64,000 nucleotides of DNA from BQJD01 sp964350265 (lineage in GTDB: Bacteria > Pseudomonadota > Gammaproteobacteria > Arenicellales > CAJQKF01): assembly GCA_964350265.1 (NCBI GenBank), contig CAYGJZ010000009.1, positions 1-64,000 on the forward strand, read 5' to 3'. Positions 21,857 to 30,742 of this stretch are shown here, piece after piece. The notes beneath the pieces are model-generated. The model had not been told where the DNA came from, searched no databases, and was given only the letters and a program-made list of their open reading frames with translations. The number at the start of each line of letters is the position of its first letter. Positions within the stretch are counted from its first letter, which is position 1. Position numbers and translations under genes: made by a program.

Positions 21857-23421
21857 CGGTGGTCTCCTTCTACGTGTTTGCGGGCAGTGGCGCGACGCGC
21901 GGCAACGTGCCGGGCCTGGCGCGAGGCATGACCGGCCATCGGCGAAGGCCGGGCCCCGGGCTGCTTGTCGGGATGTCCGACGCGGCCGGCAATGCAGGCC
22001 GGGGCACCGGTGAACCGGCCGCGCCGGTAGTCCTCGGCGAGGGCTTCGGTCACCGCCGCGGCATCGAGGCCGGCATCGGCGACCAGGCCGTGGTGCAGCA
22101 GTTCCACCAACTTCGGCAGGGCAATGCGATGGCTGCGGCCGGCGGCCCGGTAGAGGCCGTCGGACAGGGCCAGCAGGCGTTCGAACACCGCCCCGCGAAA
22201 CAGCGACATGGTGGTGGCGAAGCGGCCGGAGTTGGCGATCATGTCGTAGTAGCGTGCCAGCCGCGACACCCGCTGCACGGTGTCGAAGTCCACCCGGTCG
22301 CTGGCGAGGACGCGGTAGGGCGGCGCCGGGTCGAAGCGCAGGCCGAACTCGGCGGCACGTTCCACCAGCGGGCTGCCGCGCAGCCGCTTGAGGATGCCGA
22401 TCTGGATCTCGTCCGGGTTGAGCGCGTAGAGGCGGTCGAAGCCGCGGGCGAAGCTGGCCAGGTCTTCTCCGGGCAGGCCGAAGATGAGGTCGGCATGGAT
22501 GTGGGCATGGGTGTGGCTGCGCAGCCAGGCCAGGTTGGCACAGGTGGCGGCATCGTCCTGGCGGCGCCGGATCACCGCCTGCACGTCGGGGTTGAAGGTC
22601 TGGATGCCGATCTCGAACTGCAGCGTGCCCGGGGCAAAGCGCGGCAGGTATGCACGCACCGCGTCGGGCAGGCGGTCGGGGATCAGCTCGAAGTGCAGGA
22701 ACAGCGACGCGTCGTCGAGGTCGAGGAAGTAGCCGAGGATGCGTTCGACGTGGGCGCGCTTCAGGTTGAAGGTGCGGTCGACGAAGCGGAACTGGCGCAG
22801 GCCGCGGCGGTAGAGGCCGTCGAGGGCGTCGATGATCCGCTCGATGTCGAAGTGCCAGGCGGTACGGTCCAGGGAAGACAGGCAGAAGGTGCAGCGGAAC
22901 GGGCAGCCGCGCGAGGCCTCCACGTAGACCATGCGCCGGGCGATGTCCTCGTCGTCGTACTCGGCATAGGGCAGGGCCAGCCGTGCCAGCGGCGGGTTGT
23001 CGGCGGCGATCACGCGACCGTCCGGTGGCGTCCCCGCCAGCACCCGGCGGGCCAGCGCGGCGAAGGCGAAGTCGGCCTGGCCGGTGATCACGTAGTCGGC
23101 ATGCTCGGCGGCCGGCGGCAGGTCGTCGGCACAGCCGACCTCGGGACCGCCGAGCACCACCACCACCTCCGGCGCCACCTGCCTGACCAGCGCCGCCACC
23201 GCGCCGGACTCGGTCACGTTCCAGATGTAGACGCCAAGGGCGACGATGCGCGGGCGCTCGGCCAGCAACTGCTCGACGATGTCGGCGGCGCGCCACTCCA
23301 GGGTGAACTCGAGCATGCGCGTGCGCGGCGCCAGCTCGGCCAGGTTGGCCTTCAGGTAGCGCAGCCCCAGCGAGGCGTGGTGGTAGCGCGCGTTGATGGT
23401 GGCGAGGACGATGTCGCTCAT
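21853..23421 (-). CDS. B12-binding-domain radical SAM protein with DUF4080
   Basis: 522 residues. The N-terminal B12-binding-like Rossmann domain (about 1-135) has ALGVYIWN and VVVLGGPEVG. The radical SAM core (about 165-370) carries the cluster motif CPFRCTFC (CxxxCxxC) and later GIQTFNPDV and LIFGLPGED. A C-terminal DUF4080-like part (375-490) precedes a basic, low-complexity tail. Many relatives occur in proteobacteria without assigned reaction. It sits between tcdA and gloB with 4-bp overlaps on both sides, so it is one operon with them. Start ATG at 23421. Confidence 0.85.
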   Translation of the reverse strand: MSDIVLATINARYHHASLGLRYLKANLAELAPRTRMLEFTLEWRAADIVEQLLAERPRIVALGVYIWNVTESGAVAALVRQVAPEVVVVLGGPEVGCADDLPPAAEHADYVITGQADFAFAALARRVLAGTPPDGRVIAADNPPLARLALPYAEYDDEDIARRMVYVEASRGCPFRCTFCLSSLDRTAWHFDIERIIDALDGLYRRGLRQFRFVDRTFNLKRAHVERILGYFLDLDDASLFLHFELIPDRLPDAVRAYLPRFAPGTLQFEIGIQTFNPDVQAVIRRRQDDAATCANLAWLRSHTHAHIHADLIFGLPGEDLASFARGFDRLYALNPDEIQIGILKRLRGSPLVERAAEFGLRFDPAPPYRVLASDRVDFDTVQRVSRLARYYDMIANSGRFATTMSLFRGAVFERLLALSDGLYRAAGRSHRIALPKLVELLHHGLVADAGLDAAAVTEALAEDYRRGRFTGAPACIAGRVGHPDKQPGARPSPMAGHASRQARHVAARRATARKHVEGDHR

Positions 23422-24245
23422 GGCGTTGCTGCCAGCGTGCGCAGCACCCGCGCCACCGCGGCGAAGGCCATCGAGGCGGTGACGTGGGTGGCCGAGCCGA
23501 GTGCCCCGGCGCAGCTGAGCCCACCCTCGCCCCCGGCGCGCTCGCGGCCCACGCTGCCGTCGGCGCGCGCGAACAGCGGCTGCTCGGTGGAATAGACGCA
23601 AGGCACGTCGAAGCGACGCGCCGGGTTGCGGCTGAAGCCGTGCCGCGCACGCAGCTGCTTGCGCACCTTGGCCAGCAGTGCATCGTGCTCGGTGCGCGAC
23701 AGGTCGGCGGTGCGGATCATCGACGGGTCCATGCGGCCACCGGCGCCGCCGACGGTGAGCACCCGGATCCTGTTCCGCCGGCAGTGGGCGACGATGGCCG
23801 CCTTGACGCGGAAGTTGTCAGCGCAGTCGATGACGAAGCCGATGCCGTGGAGTCGCTCGGCGACGTTGTCCACGGTGACGAAGTCATCCACCGTGCACAC
23901 CCGGCAGCCGGGATGAATGCGACCGATGCGCCGCGCCATGACATCGATCTTGGCCATGCCCAGGGTGTCGTCGTCGGCGACGAGCTGGCGGTTGATGTTG
24001 GATTCGGCGACGTGGTCCATGTCGATCAGCGTGATCGCGCCGATGCCGCTCCTGGCCAGCGCCTCGGCGGCCCAGGAACCGACCCCGCCGACGCCGACCA
24101 CGCCGACGTGGGCGGCACCGAAACGGGCCAGCGCGGTACGGCCGTACAGACGCGAGATGCCGCCGAAACGACGCTGCGGGTCGGCAGCGACGGCGGTCAC
24201 GCGGCGAACGGCGGGGGCATCGGGCATGGCGGCGCGAAGATTCAT
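23418..24245 (-). CDS. tcdA: tRNA threonylcarbamoyladenosine dehydratase
   Basis: 275 residues. An E1/ThiF-like enzyme that uses ATP to dehydrate t6A37 of tRNA to the cyclic ct6A. The nucleotide-binding motif VGVVGVGGVGSWAAEALARSG is at about 55-75, followed by LIDMDHVAESNINRQL and the adenylation-loop region VIDCADNFRVKAAIV. GGRMDPSMIRTADLSRTEHDALLAKVR is typical of TcdA/CsdL. The ATG at 24245 is chosen; an earlier ATG at 24269 adds only MVPLPGPS. First gene of the minus-strand operon. Confidence 0.93.
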   Translation of the reverse strand: MNLRAAMPDAPAVRRVTAVAADPQRRFGGISRLYGRTALARFGAAHVGVVGVGGVGSWAAEALARSGIGAITLIDMDHVAESNINRQLVADDDTLGMAKIDVMARRIGRIHPGCRVCTVDDFVTVDNVAERLHGIGFVIDCADNFRVKAAIVAHCRRNRIRVLTVGGAGGRMDPSMIRTADLSRTEHDALLAKVRKQLRARHGFSRNPARRFDVPCVYSTEQPLFARADGSVGRERAGGEGGLSCAGALGSATHVTASMAFAAVARVLRTLAATP

Positions 24246-24313
24246 CGAAGGGCCCGGTAATGGTACCATGCGCCGCCCTTTCCCCTGCCCGCGGCGCTGC
24301 CGACGGAGACCCC

Positions 24314-24718
24314 ATGAGCCGCAACATTGCCCTGGTGCTCGGATCCTTTCACCGCGCCCACATCGAGCAGATGCTGGACGAGGCGCGCGCCGCGGCGGCC
24401 GGCCTCGACCTGGCCATCGTCGACGAGACCTGGGTGCCCGGTTCGATGGAAAAGCCGCTGGCGCTGAAGCGCGCCCTGCTGCGCGACGACGTCCACGGCG
24501 CGGTGGCGCTGGGCATCATCGAGAAGGGCGAGACCGAGCACGGCCTGGTCATGGGCCAGGCGGTGATCGGCGCCATCATCGACTTGCAGCTTGCGCTGAT
24601 GAAGCCGGTGGGCGTGGGCATCCTCGGGCCGGGCATCCAGCCCACCCAGATCCCGGCCCGGCTGCGACCCTATGGCCGCGACGCGGTGGCGGCGGTGGCG
24701 GCCATGCTGGCCACTTGA
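24314..24718 (+). CDS. Lumazine-synthase (RibH)-like protein
   Basis: 134 residues. The sequence opens NIALVLGSFHRAHIEQML. The core ALGIIEKGETEHGLVMGQAVIGAIIDLQL matches the phosphate-binding and His-containing region of 6,7-dimethyl-8-ribityllumazine synthase, and GILGPGIQPTQIPARLRPYGRDAV resembles the archaeal-type short forms. Bacterial RibH usually has GSFE near the N-terminus and GVI.GxT.H; here these are GSFH and GIIEKGETEH. No other riboflavin gene is adjacent, so it may be a paralogue or a relative with another role. The ATG at 24314 has GGAGA upstream. Confidence 0.65.
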   Translation: MSRNIALVLGSFHRAHIEQMLDEARAAAAGLDLAIVDETWVPGSMEKPLALKRALLRDDVHGAVALGIIEKGETEHGLVMGQAVIGAIIDLQLALMKPVGVGILGPGIQPTQIPARLRPYGRDAVAAVAAMLAT

Positions 24719-24791
24719 CAGCCCAACGGCCTTCCTTTATTTACATCGGGCCTTGCCCCATTTTCCGCCCGATTCAGAGCCCAAGAACAAC

Positions 24792-25724
24792 GTGAACGCC
24801 CCGACGTCCTTTTCCGACCGCGACGGCTTCATCTGGTCCGATGGCCAGATGGTGCCCTGGCGCGATGCCACCACCCACGTGCTCACCCACACCCTGCACT
24901 ACGGCCTGGGCGTGTTCGAGGGCGTGCGTGCCTACAAGACCGAGCGCGGCACGGCGATCTTCCGCCTCGCCGAGCACACCGACCGGCTGTTCCGCTCGGC
25001 ACACATCCTCAACATGAAGATCCCCTTCGATCGCGACACCCTGAACCAGGCGCAGATCGACGTGGTCAAGGCCAACGAGCTGGAGTCCGCCTACATCCGG
25101 CCGCTGGCCTTCTACGGCTCCGAGGGCATGGGCATCCGCGCCGACATGCTGCGCACCCACGTCGCCATCGCCACCTGGGCCTGGGGTGCCTACCTCGGCG
25201 AGGAAGGCATGGAGAAGGGCATCAAGGTGCGCACCTCGTCGTTGACCCGGCACCATGTCAACATCACCATGTGCCGGGCCAAGGCCTGCGGCAACTACAT
25301 CAACTCCATCCTCGCCCTGCAGGAGGCGGTATCGGCCGGCTGCGACGAGGCGTTGATGCTCGACGCCAGCGGCTACGTGATGGAGGGCACCGGGGAGAAC
25401 GTGTTCATCGTGCGCGACGGCATCGTCTACACCCCCGACCTGACCTCCGCGCTGGAGGGCATCACCCGCGACACGGTGATGCGCCTGATGGCGGAGATGG
25501 GCATCGAGGTGCGCGAGAAACGCATCACCCGCGACGAGGTCTACGTTGCCGACGAGTGCTTCTTCACCGGCACCGCCGCCGAGGTCACCCCGGTGCGCGA
25601 GCTCGATGGCCGCCAGATCGGCAGCGGCCGGCGCGGCCCGGTCACCGAGCGGGTGCAGACCGCCTACTTCGACTGCGTGGAAGGTCGCTCCGCGCAGCAC
25701 GCCGACTGGCTGACCTACCTCTAG
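24792..25724 (+). CDS. ilvE: Branched-chain amino acid aminotransferase
   Basis: 310 residues, a fold-type IV PLP enzyme that transfers amino groups between Val/Leu/Ile and 2-oxoglutarate. Signatures are HTLHYGLGVFEGVRAY, YIRPLAFYG, the PLP lysine in KACGNYINSILA, DEALMLDASGYVMEGTGENVF and ECFFTGTAAEVTPV. The start is a GTG at 24792; no in-frame ATG lies nearer than 24672, which is inside the preceding gene. The gene heads ilvE-zinc ribbon-waaF-waaG/P, an order seen in other gammaproteobacteria. Confidence 0.95.
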   Translation: MNAPTSFSDRDGFIWSDGQMVPWRDATTHVLTHTLHYGLGVFEGVRAYKTERGTAIFRLAEHTDRLFRSAHILNMKIPFDRDTLNQAQIDVVKANELESAYIRPLAFYGSEGMGIRADMLRTHVAIATWAWGAYLGEEGMEKGIKVRTSSLTRHHVNITMCRAKACGNYINSILALQEAVSAGCDEALMLDASGYVMEGTGENVFIVRDGIVYTPDLTSALEGITRDTVMRLMAEMGIEVREKRITRDEVYVADECFFTGTAAEVTPVRELDGRQIGSGRRGPVTERVQTAYFDCVEGRSAQHADWLTYL

Positions 25725-25742
25725 CCGCGACAGGTTCGCTTC

Positions 25743-25958
25743 ATGACCCAGAAACCTTCCGACAGCCTCAACGACGACCTGAAGACACCCAACTCGGCGC
25801 TTCGCGTGGACATTGGCCACGACCAGTTGCCGCTGCACTGCCCGATGGACGGCATGAGCCTGTGGAACTCCCACCCCAGGGTCTACATTCCCATCGAGAA
25901 GAACGGCCACGCGCTGTGCCCCTACTGCGGCACCTACTACGTGCTCCGGGACGACTGA
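25743..25958 (+). CDS. Small zinc-finger (CHCC) protein
   Basis: 71 residues. The metal-binding pattern is LHCPMDGMSLWNSHP followed by CPYCGTYYVL, i.e. Cys...His...Cys-x2-Cys, which is the zf-CHCC domain also found in the NDUFS6 subunit of complex I. In gammaproteobacteria such proteins are commonly encoded between ilvE and the waa genes, but the function is unknown. 18 bp after ilvE and 10 bp before waaF, so likely one operon. Confidence 0.85.
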   Translation: MTQKPSDSLNDDLKTPNSALRVDIGHDQLPLHCPMDGMSLWNSHPRVYIPIEKNGHALCPYCGTYYVLRDD

Positions 25959-25968
25959 ACCGGCAACG

Positions 25969-27045
25969 GTGACCGTCCCGCGCAGCAGCGGCGACGCCCC
26001 GCGCATCGTCGTCTTCGGCCCGTCCTGGGTCGGCGACATGATCATGGCGCAGAGCCTGTTCATGACGCTGAAGGCGCGCGGGGCCTTCGTCGGCGTCATC
26101 GCCCCGGGCTGGACCGAAGCACTGCTGGCGCGCATGCCCGAGGTCGACCTGGCGCTGCCGGCGGACTTCCGCCACGGCAGTTTCGGCCTGGCCGAGCGGC
26201 TGCGCCAGGCGCGGGAGATTCGCCGCCACCACTTCGACCAGGCCATCGTCCTGCCACGCTCGCTGAAATCCGCCCTGGTGCCGTTCCTGGCCCGCATCCC
26301 GCGCCGTACCGGCTACCTCGGCGAAATGCGCTACGGCCTGCTCAACGACATCCGGCCCCTGGACAAGACCGCGCTGCCCTTGACCGTGCAGCGCTTCGTC
26401 CAGCTCGGCGCCGCGGCGAAGGATGCCGTCGCCGACTGCCCGCAGCCGCGCCTGGCGGCCGACGCCGAGGGCGTGCAAACGGCCCTTGCCGAACTTGGCC
26501 TGGAACGGCCGCGTGGCCCGCTGCTGGCGCTGTGTCCGGGCGCCGAGTTCGGCCCGGCCAAGCGCTGGCCGGTCACGCACTTCGCCACCCTGGCGCGGGA
26601 TGCCGCCGCCGCCGGCATCGACTGCTGGCTGTTCGGTTCCGACCGCGACGCCGGCATCACCGCGGACATCGCCGCCGCCGCCGGGGAGCGCGACGGCCAC
26701 TGCGTGGACCTGGCCGGACGCACCCGGCTGGGCCAGGCCATCGACCTGATGTCGCTGGCCGACGTGGTGGTCAGCAACGACTCCGGGCTGATGCACGTGG
26801 CGGCGGCCCTCGGCCGTCCGCTGGTGGCCCTGTACGGCTCCTCCAGCGCCGGCTTCACGCCGCCACTGAGCGACACCGCCAGCGTGCTCAGCCACGACCT
26901 GCCCTGCCGTCCCTGCTTCCAGCGCGAGTGTCCGCTCGGTCATTTCCGCTGCATGCAGGATCTCGCACCGCAGCGGGTCTTCGCCGCCGTGCAGGCGGCA
27001 CTGGCCGGGCAGACTGGTTCCGGACACGACGAGGGTTTACAGTAG
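25969..27045 (+). CDS. waaF: ADP-heptose:LPS heptosyltransferase II
   Basis: 358 residues, GT9 family. It adds the second heptose to the LPS inner core at the cytoplasmic face. Signatures are VVFGPSWVGDMIMAQSLF near the N-terminus, LPRSLKSALVPF, RTGYLGEMRYGLLND, and in the C-terminal half LCPGAEFGPAKRWP, FGSDRDA, DLAGRTRLGQAIDLMSLADVVVSNDSGLMHVAAALGRPLVALYG. The Cys-rich ending (CRPCFQRECPLGHFRCM) is typical of WaaF and distinguishes it from WaaC. The start is the GTG at 25969, since nothing else precedes the conserved strand. Confidence 0.94.
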   Translation: MTVPRSSGDAPRIVVFGPSWVGDMIMAQSLFMTLKARGAFVGVIAPGWTEALLARMPEVDLALPADFRHGSFGLAERLRQAREIRRHHFDQAIVLPRSLKSALVPFLARIPRRTGYLGEMRYGLLNDIRPLDKTALPLTVQRFVQLGAAAKDAVADCPQPRLAADAEGVQTALAELGLERPRGPLLALCPGAEFGPAKRWPVTHFATLARDAAAAGIDCWLFGSDRDAGITADIAAAAGERDGHCVDLAGRTRLGQAIDLMSLADVVVSNDSGLMHVAAALGRPLVALYGSSSAGFTPPLSDTASVLSHDLPCRPCFQRECPLGHFRCMQDLAPQRVFAAVQAALAGQTGSGHDEGLQ

Positions 27046-27050
27046 ACCGC

Positions 27051-29090
27051 ATGAAACTCGCCTTCTGCCTGTTCAAGTACTTCCCCTACAGCGGCCTGTC
27101 GCGGGACTTCCTGCGCATCCTGCTGGAGGCGCGCTCGCGCGGCCACGAGATCCAGGTATTCGTCTCCCAGTGGCAGGGCCCGCGGCCGGAGGGCATACCC
27201 ATCGAGGTGATGCCCACCTACCGCTGGATGAACCATGCGCAGAACGCCTCCTTCCACCGCCAGGTGAAGAAGCACCTGCGCGAGCATACCTGGGACGCGG
27301 TGATCGGCTTCAACAAGATGCCGGACATGGACATCTACTACGGCGCCGACTTCTGCTACATCGGCCGGGCGGTGCCGCGCTACAGCCCGCTGTACCGCCT
27401 GACCCCGCGCTTCCACCACTTCTTCACCTTCGAGCGGGCCGTATTCAGCACCCAGAAGCAGACCATGATCCTGTCGCTCTCCGAGCGCGAGAAGGGGGTC
27501 TACCAGCAGTTCTACGGCACGCCGGAAAACCGCTTCCACATCCTGCCGCCGACCCTCGACGAGCAGCGCCGGGTACCGCCGGAACCCGAGCGTGTGCGCC
27601 GCGAGATGCGCGACCACCTCGGCATCGACGAGCAGCGCTTCGTGCTGCTGTTCGTCGGCTCCGGCTTCAAGACCAAGGGACTCGACCGCGCCATCCGCGC
27701 CCTGTCGGCGCTGCCCGACGACCTGCGTACGCGCTCGGAACTGATCGTGGTCGGCCAGGACAACCCGGTGTACTACCAGCGGCTGGCGCGCAAGCTGCGC
27801 GTGGATCGCCAGGTTCGCTTCCTCGGCGGCCGCTCGGACATCCCGGAGATTCTCACCGCCGGTGACCTGTTGCTGCACCCGGCCTACAGCGAGAACACCG
27901 GCACCATCCTGCTCGAGGCACTGACCGCCGGGCTGCCGGTGCTGACCACCGACGTGTGCGGCTATGCCCCGCACATCGACCGCGCAGAAGCCGGCACCGT
28001 GCTGCGCTCCCCCTTCGTCCAGGAAGCGCTCAACGAGCAGCTCGCCGAGATGCTGGTGTCGCCGATGCGCGCCCAGTGGAGCCGCAACGGCCGCGAGTAC
28101 GGCGACAACCCCAAGCTCTACCGCATGCCGCAGACCGCGGTGGACCTGATCGAGGACTGGTGCCGCCAGCGCAGTCCCTGCCCGCACCAGCAGGTGGTGG
28201 AAACCGAGGAAGGCGTGAGCATCTACATCCGCGAGGACCTGCGCCAGGCGCTGGCCACGCGGCATGGCTTCGACGACCTGATGTCGATCAACGGCGAGGT
28301 GTTCCGCGAGGCCCCGGGCCGGCGCACCGTGCGCCTGACCCGCGCTGAACGCAGCTACTTCCTGAAGACCCATACCGGTGTCGGCTGGCAGGAGATCATG
28401 AAGAACCTGCTCTACTTCCGCCTGCCGGTGCTCGGCGCGATGAACGAATGGCACGGCGTGCACCACCTGCACCGGCTCGGCATCGACACCCTGAGCATCG
28501 CCGGCTACGGCACCACCAGCGGCAACCCGGCCAGGCGGCGCTCGTTCATCGTCACCGACGAGATCAGCAACAGCATCAGCCTGGAAGACTTCTGCGAACG
28601 CTGGAAGCGCTCACCGCCGAAGACCGCCGAGGAAATCCGCTTCAAGCGCTGGCTGATCCGCACCCTGGCGCTGATCTCCCGCGACATGCACAACAGCGGC
28701 GCCAACCACCGCGACTACTACCTGTGCCACTTCCTGCTGCAACGGCACGGCGACCCGGCGGTGCTGTCGCCGGAGAACAGCCGGCTGTTCCTGATCGACC
28801 TGCACCGCATGCAGATCCGCCGCCGCACCCCGGTGCGCTGGGCGGTGAAGGACATCTCCGGGCTGCGCTACTCGAGCATGGATCTTGGCCTGACCCGGCG
28901 CGACATCTACCGCTTCATGCGCATCTACCGCTCCAAGCCGCTGAAGCAGGTGCTGGGCGGCGAGAAACTGTTCTGGCGACGGGTGGAATCCCGTGCCCGC
29001 AACCTCTACGAGGCCGAGAAGCGACGCGCCGAGCTGCGCCTGCTCACCGAGCCGAACGCGCAGCCGGTCCGGGCAAGACCGGTACAGTGA
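27051..29090 (+). CDS. waaG-waaP: Fusion of WaaG-like glycosyltransferase and WaaP-like LPS heptose kinase
   Basis: 679 residues in one uninterrupted frame. Residues 1-375 are a GT4 transferase like WaaG: MKLAFCLFKYFPYSGLSRDF, FVGSGFKTKGLDRAI, and the donor-sugar motif ENTGTILLEALTAGLPVL (Glu281, Glu289). Residues about 395-670 are a WaaP (RfaP) heptose kinase: NEWHGVHHLHRLGIDT, catalytic loop SGANHRDYYLCHFLL (Asp555) and LIDLHRMQIR (Asp583). In E. coli and Pseudomonas these are two separate genes in this same order, so the fusion follows the operon order. Both active sites look intact. Starts 5 bp after waaF and overlaps the next gene by 4 bp. Confidence 0.92.
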   Translation: MKLAFCLFKYFPYSGLSRDFLRILLEARSRGHEIQVFVSQWQGPRPEGIPIEVMPTYRWMNHAQNASFHRQVKKHLREHTWDAVIGFNKMPDMDIYYGADFCYIGRAVPRYSPLYRLTPRFHHFFTFERAVFSTQKQTMILSLSEREKGVYQQFYGTPENRFHILPPTLDEQRRVPPEPERVRREMRDHLGIDEQRFVLLFVGSGFKTKGLDRAIRALSALPDDLRTRSELIVVGQDNPVYYQRLARKLRVDRQVRFLGGRSDIPEILTAGDLLLHPAYSENTGTILLEALTAGLPVLTTDVCGYAPHIDRAEAGTVLRSPFVQEALNEQLAEMLVSPMRAQWSRNGREYGDNPKLYRMPQTAVDLIEDWCRQRSPCPHQQVVETEEGVSIYIREDLRQALATRHGFDDLMSINGEVFREAPGRRTVRLTRAERSYFLKTHTGVGWQEIMKNLLYFRLPVLGAMNEWHGVHHLHRLGIDTLSIAGYGTTSGNPARRRSFIVTDEISNSISLEDFCERWKRSPPKTAEEIRFKRWLIRTLALISRDMHNSGANHRDYYLCHFLLQRHGDPAVLSPENSRLFLIDLHRMQIRRRTPVRWAVKDISGLRYSSMDLGLTRRDIYRFMRIYRSKPLKQVLGGEKLFWRRVESRARNLYEAEKRRAELRLLTEPNAQPVRARPVQ

Positions 29091-29854
29091 GCATCGCCCT
29101 GCCACGTCCCAGCGCCCACGCGCTGTTCGGTGCCTATGCGCGCCGCGAAGGCGTGCTGGCCGACGAGTCCGCGGTGCTGGTGCATGCCGGGGCGCGACGC
29201 CATGCCTGCCTGCGCGCGCGCTACGACTCGCCGGCCATGCGGGCGCTGCTGCTCGACATCGACGAGGAGTTCCGTGCCCCGGGCTTTAGCCGCTACAAGC
29301 ACGACGGCACGACCACCGTCGGTGGCTGCTCGCGGGACGGCCGCCGGCTGGTGCTCAAGCGGTACAACACCAAGGGAGCGTGGCACTTCACCCGGCGCCT
29401 GCTGCGCCGCTCGCGGGCCTGCAACTGCTTCGAGTTCGGCAACCGGCTGCTGGCCGCGGGCATCGACACCGCCGCCCCGGTGGCCTACGTGGAGTCGCGC
29501 GCCGGGCCGCTGAAGGGGCGCTCGTGGCTGCTCACCGAGTACGTCGACGGCGTCTCCTGCCTGGACTACGTGCGCAACCAGGCCGATCGACGGGAGGTGG
29601 CGGAGATCGCCGCGCGCCTGGAGCGGCTGTTCCGCCAGCTGGCGGCACTGAAGATCACCCACGGCGACATGAAGGCCTCCAACATCGTGCTGCGCGAGCG
29701 ACGTTTCCCGGTGCTGATCGATCTCGACGGCATGCGTGCCCATGCCGACGGCGCCGGCTATGCCGCCGCCCACCAGCGCGACCGCGAACGTTTCCTGAAG
29801 AACTGGCGCGACCGGCCGGAGCTGATGATGAGCTTCTCGCGGGTGGAGTGGTAG
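29087..29854 (+). CDS. Lipopolysaccharide kinase (WaaP/InaA-type)
   Basis: 255 residues with a small eukaryote-like kinase fold: ATP-binding Lys in RLVLKRYNTKG (about 90), WLLTEYVDG hinge, catalytic loop ITHGDMKASNIVL (Asp about 195) and metal-binding VLIDLDGM. It resembles the extra core kinases encoded after waaP in Pseudomonas (the WapQ/WapP-type proteins). Probably phosphorylates another inner-core sugar; which one is unknown. The start is GTG at 29087 overlapping the fusion-gene stop (GTGA). Confidence 0.85.
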   Translation: MSIALPRPSAHALFGAYARREGVLADESAVLVHAGARRHACLRARYDSPAMRALLLDIDEEFRAPGFSRYKHDGTTTVGGCSRDGRRLVLKRYNTKGAWHFTRRLLRRSRACNCFEFGNRLLAAGIDTAAPVAYVESRAGPLKGRSWLLTEYVDGVSCLDYVRNQADRREVAEIAARLERLFRQLAALKITHGDMKASNIVLRERRFPVLIDLDGMRAHADGAGYAAAHQRDRERFLKNWRDRPELMMSFSRVEW

Positions 29855-29858
29855 AACG

Positions 29859-30707
29859 ATGAGCGACGACCTGTTCGAATTCACCGCCGTGCGCCGGGTG
29901 TTCGCGGTCATGGGTCACCCGGTTTCGCACAGCCTGTCGCCACGCATTCACCGCATGTTTGCCCGCCAGACCGGCATCGAGCTCAGCTACGACGCCATCC
30001 AGGTCGACCCCGGCGGCTTCCCCATCGCGGTGCGCAACTTCCATGCCCACGGCGGCAGCGGGCTGAACGTGACCCTGCCGTTCAAGGAAGAGGCCTTTCG
30101 CCTGGCCGACAGCCACACGCCGCGGGCGCGCCGCGCCGGCGCCGCCAACACCCTGGTACTGGGCGAGGAGATCGTCGCCGACAACACCGACGGCGCCGGG
30201 CTGGTACGCGACCTGGTCGACAACCTCGGCTGCCCGCTCACCGGCCGTCGACTGCTGCTGGTCGGCGCCGGCGGCGCGGTGCGCGGCGTGCTGGCGCCGC
30301 TGCTGGACTGCGCGCCCGCCTCGATCACCATCGTCAACCGCACCCCGGGACGGGCCGCCGCCCTGGCGCGGGACTTCGGCGACCTCGGCGCGCTGGCCGC
30401 GACCACCTTCGCCGCCCTCGCCGACCAGCGCTTCGACGTGGTCATCAACGGCACCTCCGCCAGCGTGTCGGGGGAGCGGCCGCCATTGCCCGCGTCCTGC
30501 ATGACCGAATGCCAGCTCGCCTACGACATGATGTACGCCGATGCGCCGACCCCCTTCCTGGCCTTTGCCCGGGAGGCCGGCGCCGGACAGGCCCACGACG
30601 GCATCGGCATGCTGGTGGAACAGGCCGCCGAGTCCTTCGCGCTGTGGCATGGCCGCCGCCCGGACACCGACCCGGTGCGATCCGCGCTGCGACCGCCGCG
30701 CACCTGA
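29859..30707 (+). CDS. aroE: Shikimate dehydrogenase
   Basis: 282 residues. NADPH-dependent reduction of 3-dehydroshikimate in the aromatic amino acid pathway. The substrate-binding motif is VMGHPVSHSLSPRIH (about 16-30), catalytic Lys in NVTLPFKEEAF and Asp in ADNTDGAGLVRDL. The nucleotide fold is LLLVGAGGAVRGV (about 130) with the NADP-type NRTPGRAAAL. It ends DGIGMLVEQAAESF, which carries the conserved Gln. Four bp after the LPS kinase, so probably cotranscribed with the waa genes. Confidence 0.96.
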   Translation: MSDDLFEFTAVRRVFAVMGHPVSHSLSPRIHRMFARQTGIELSYDAIQVDPGGFPIAVRNFHAHGGSGLNVTLPFKEEAFRLADSHTPRARRAGAANTLVLGEEIVADNTDGAGLVRDLVDNLGCPLTGRRLLLVGAGGAVRGVLAPLLDCAPASITIVNRTPGRAAALARDFGDLGALAATTFAALADQRFDVVINGTSASVSGERPPLPASCMTECQLAYDMMYADAPTPFLAFAREAGAGQAHDGIGMLVEQAAESFALWHGRRPDTDPVRSALRPPRT

Positions 30708-30742
30708 CCAACCCCGACCCCGGCATCGCCGGAGGAACCGAC

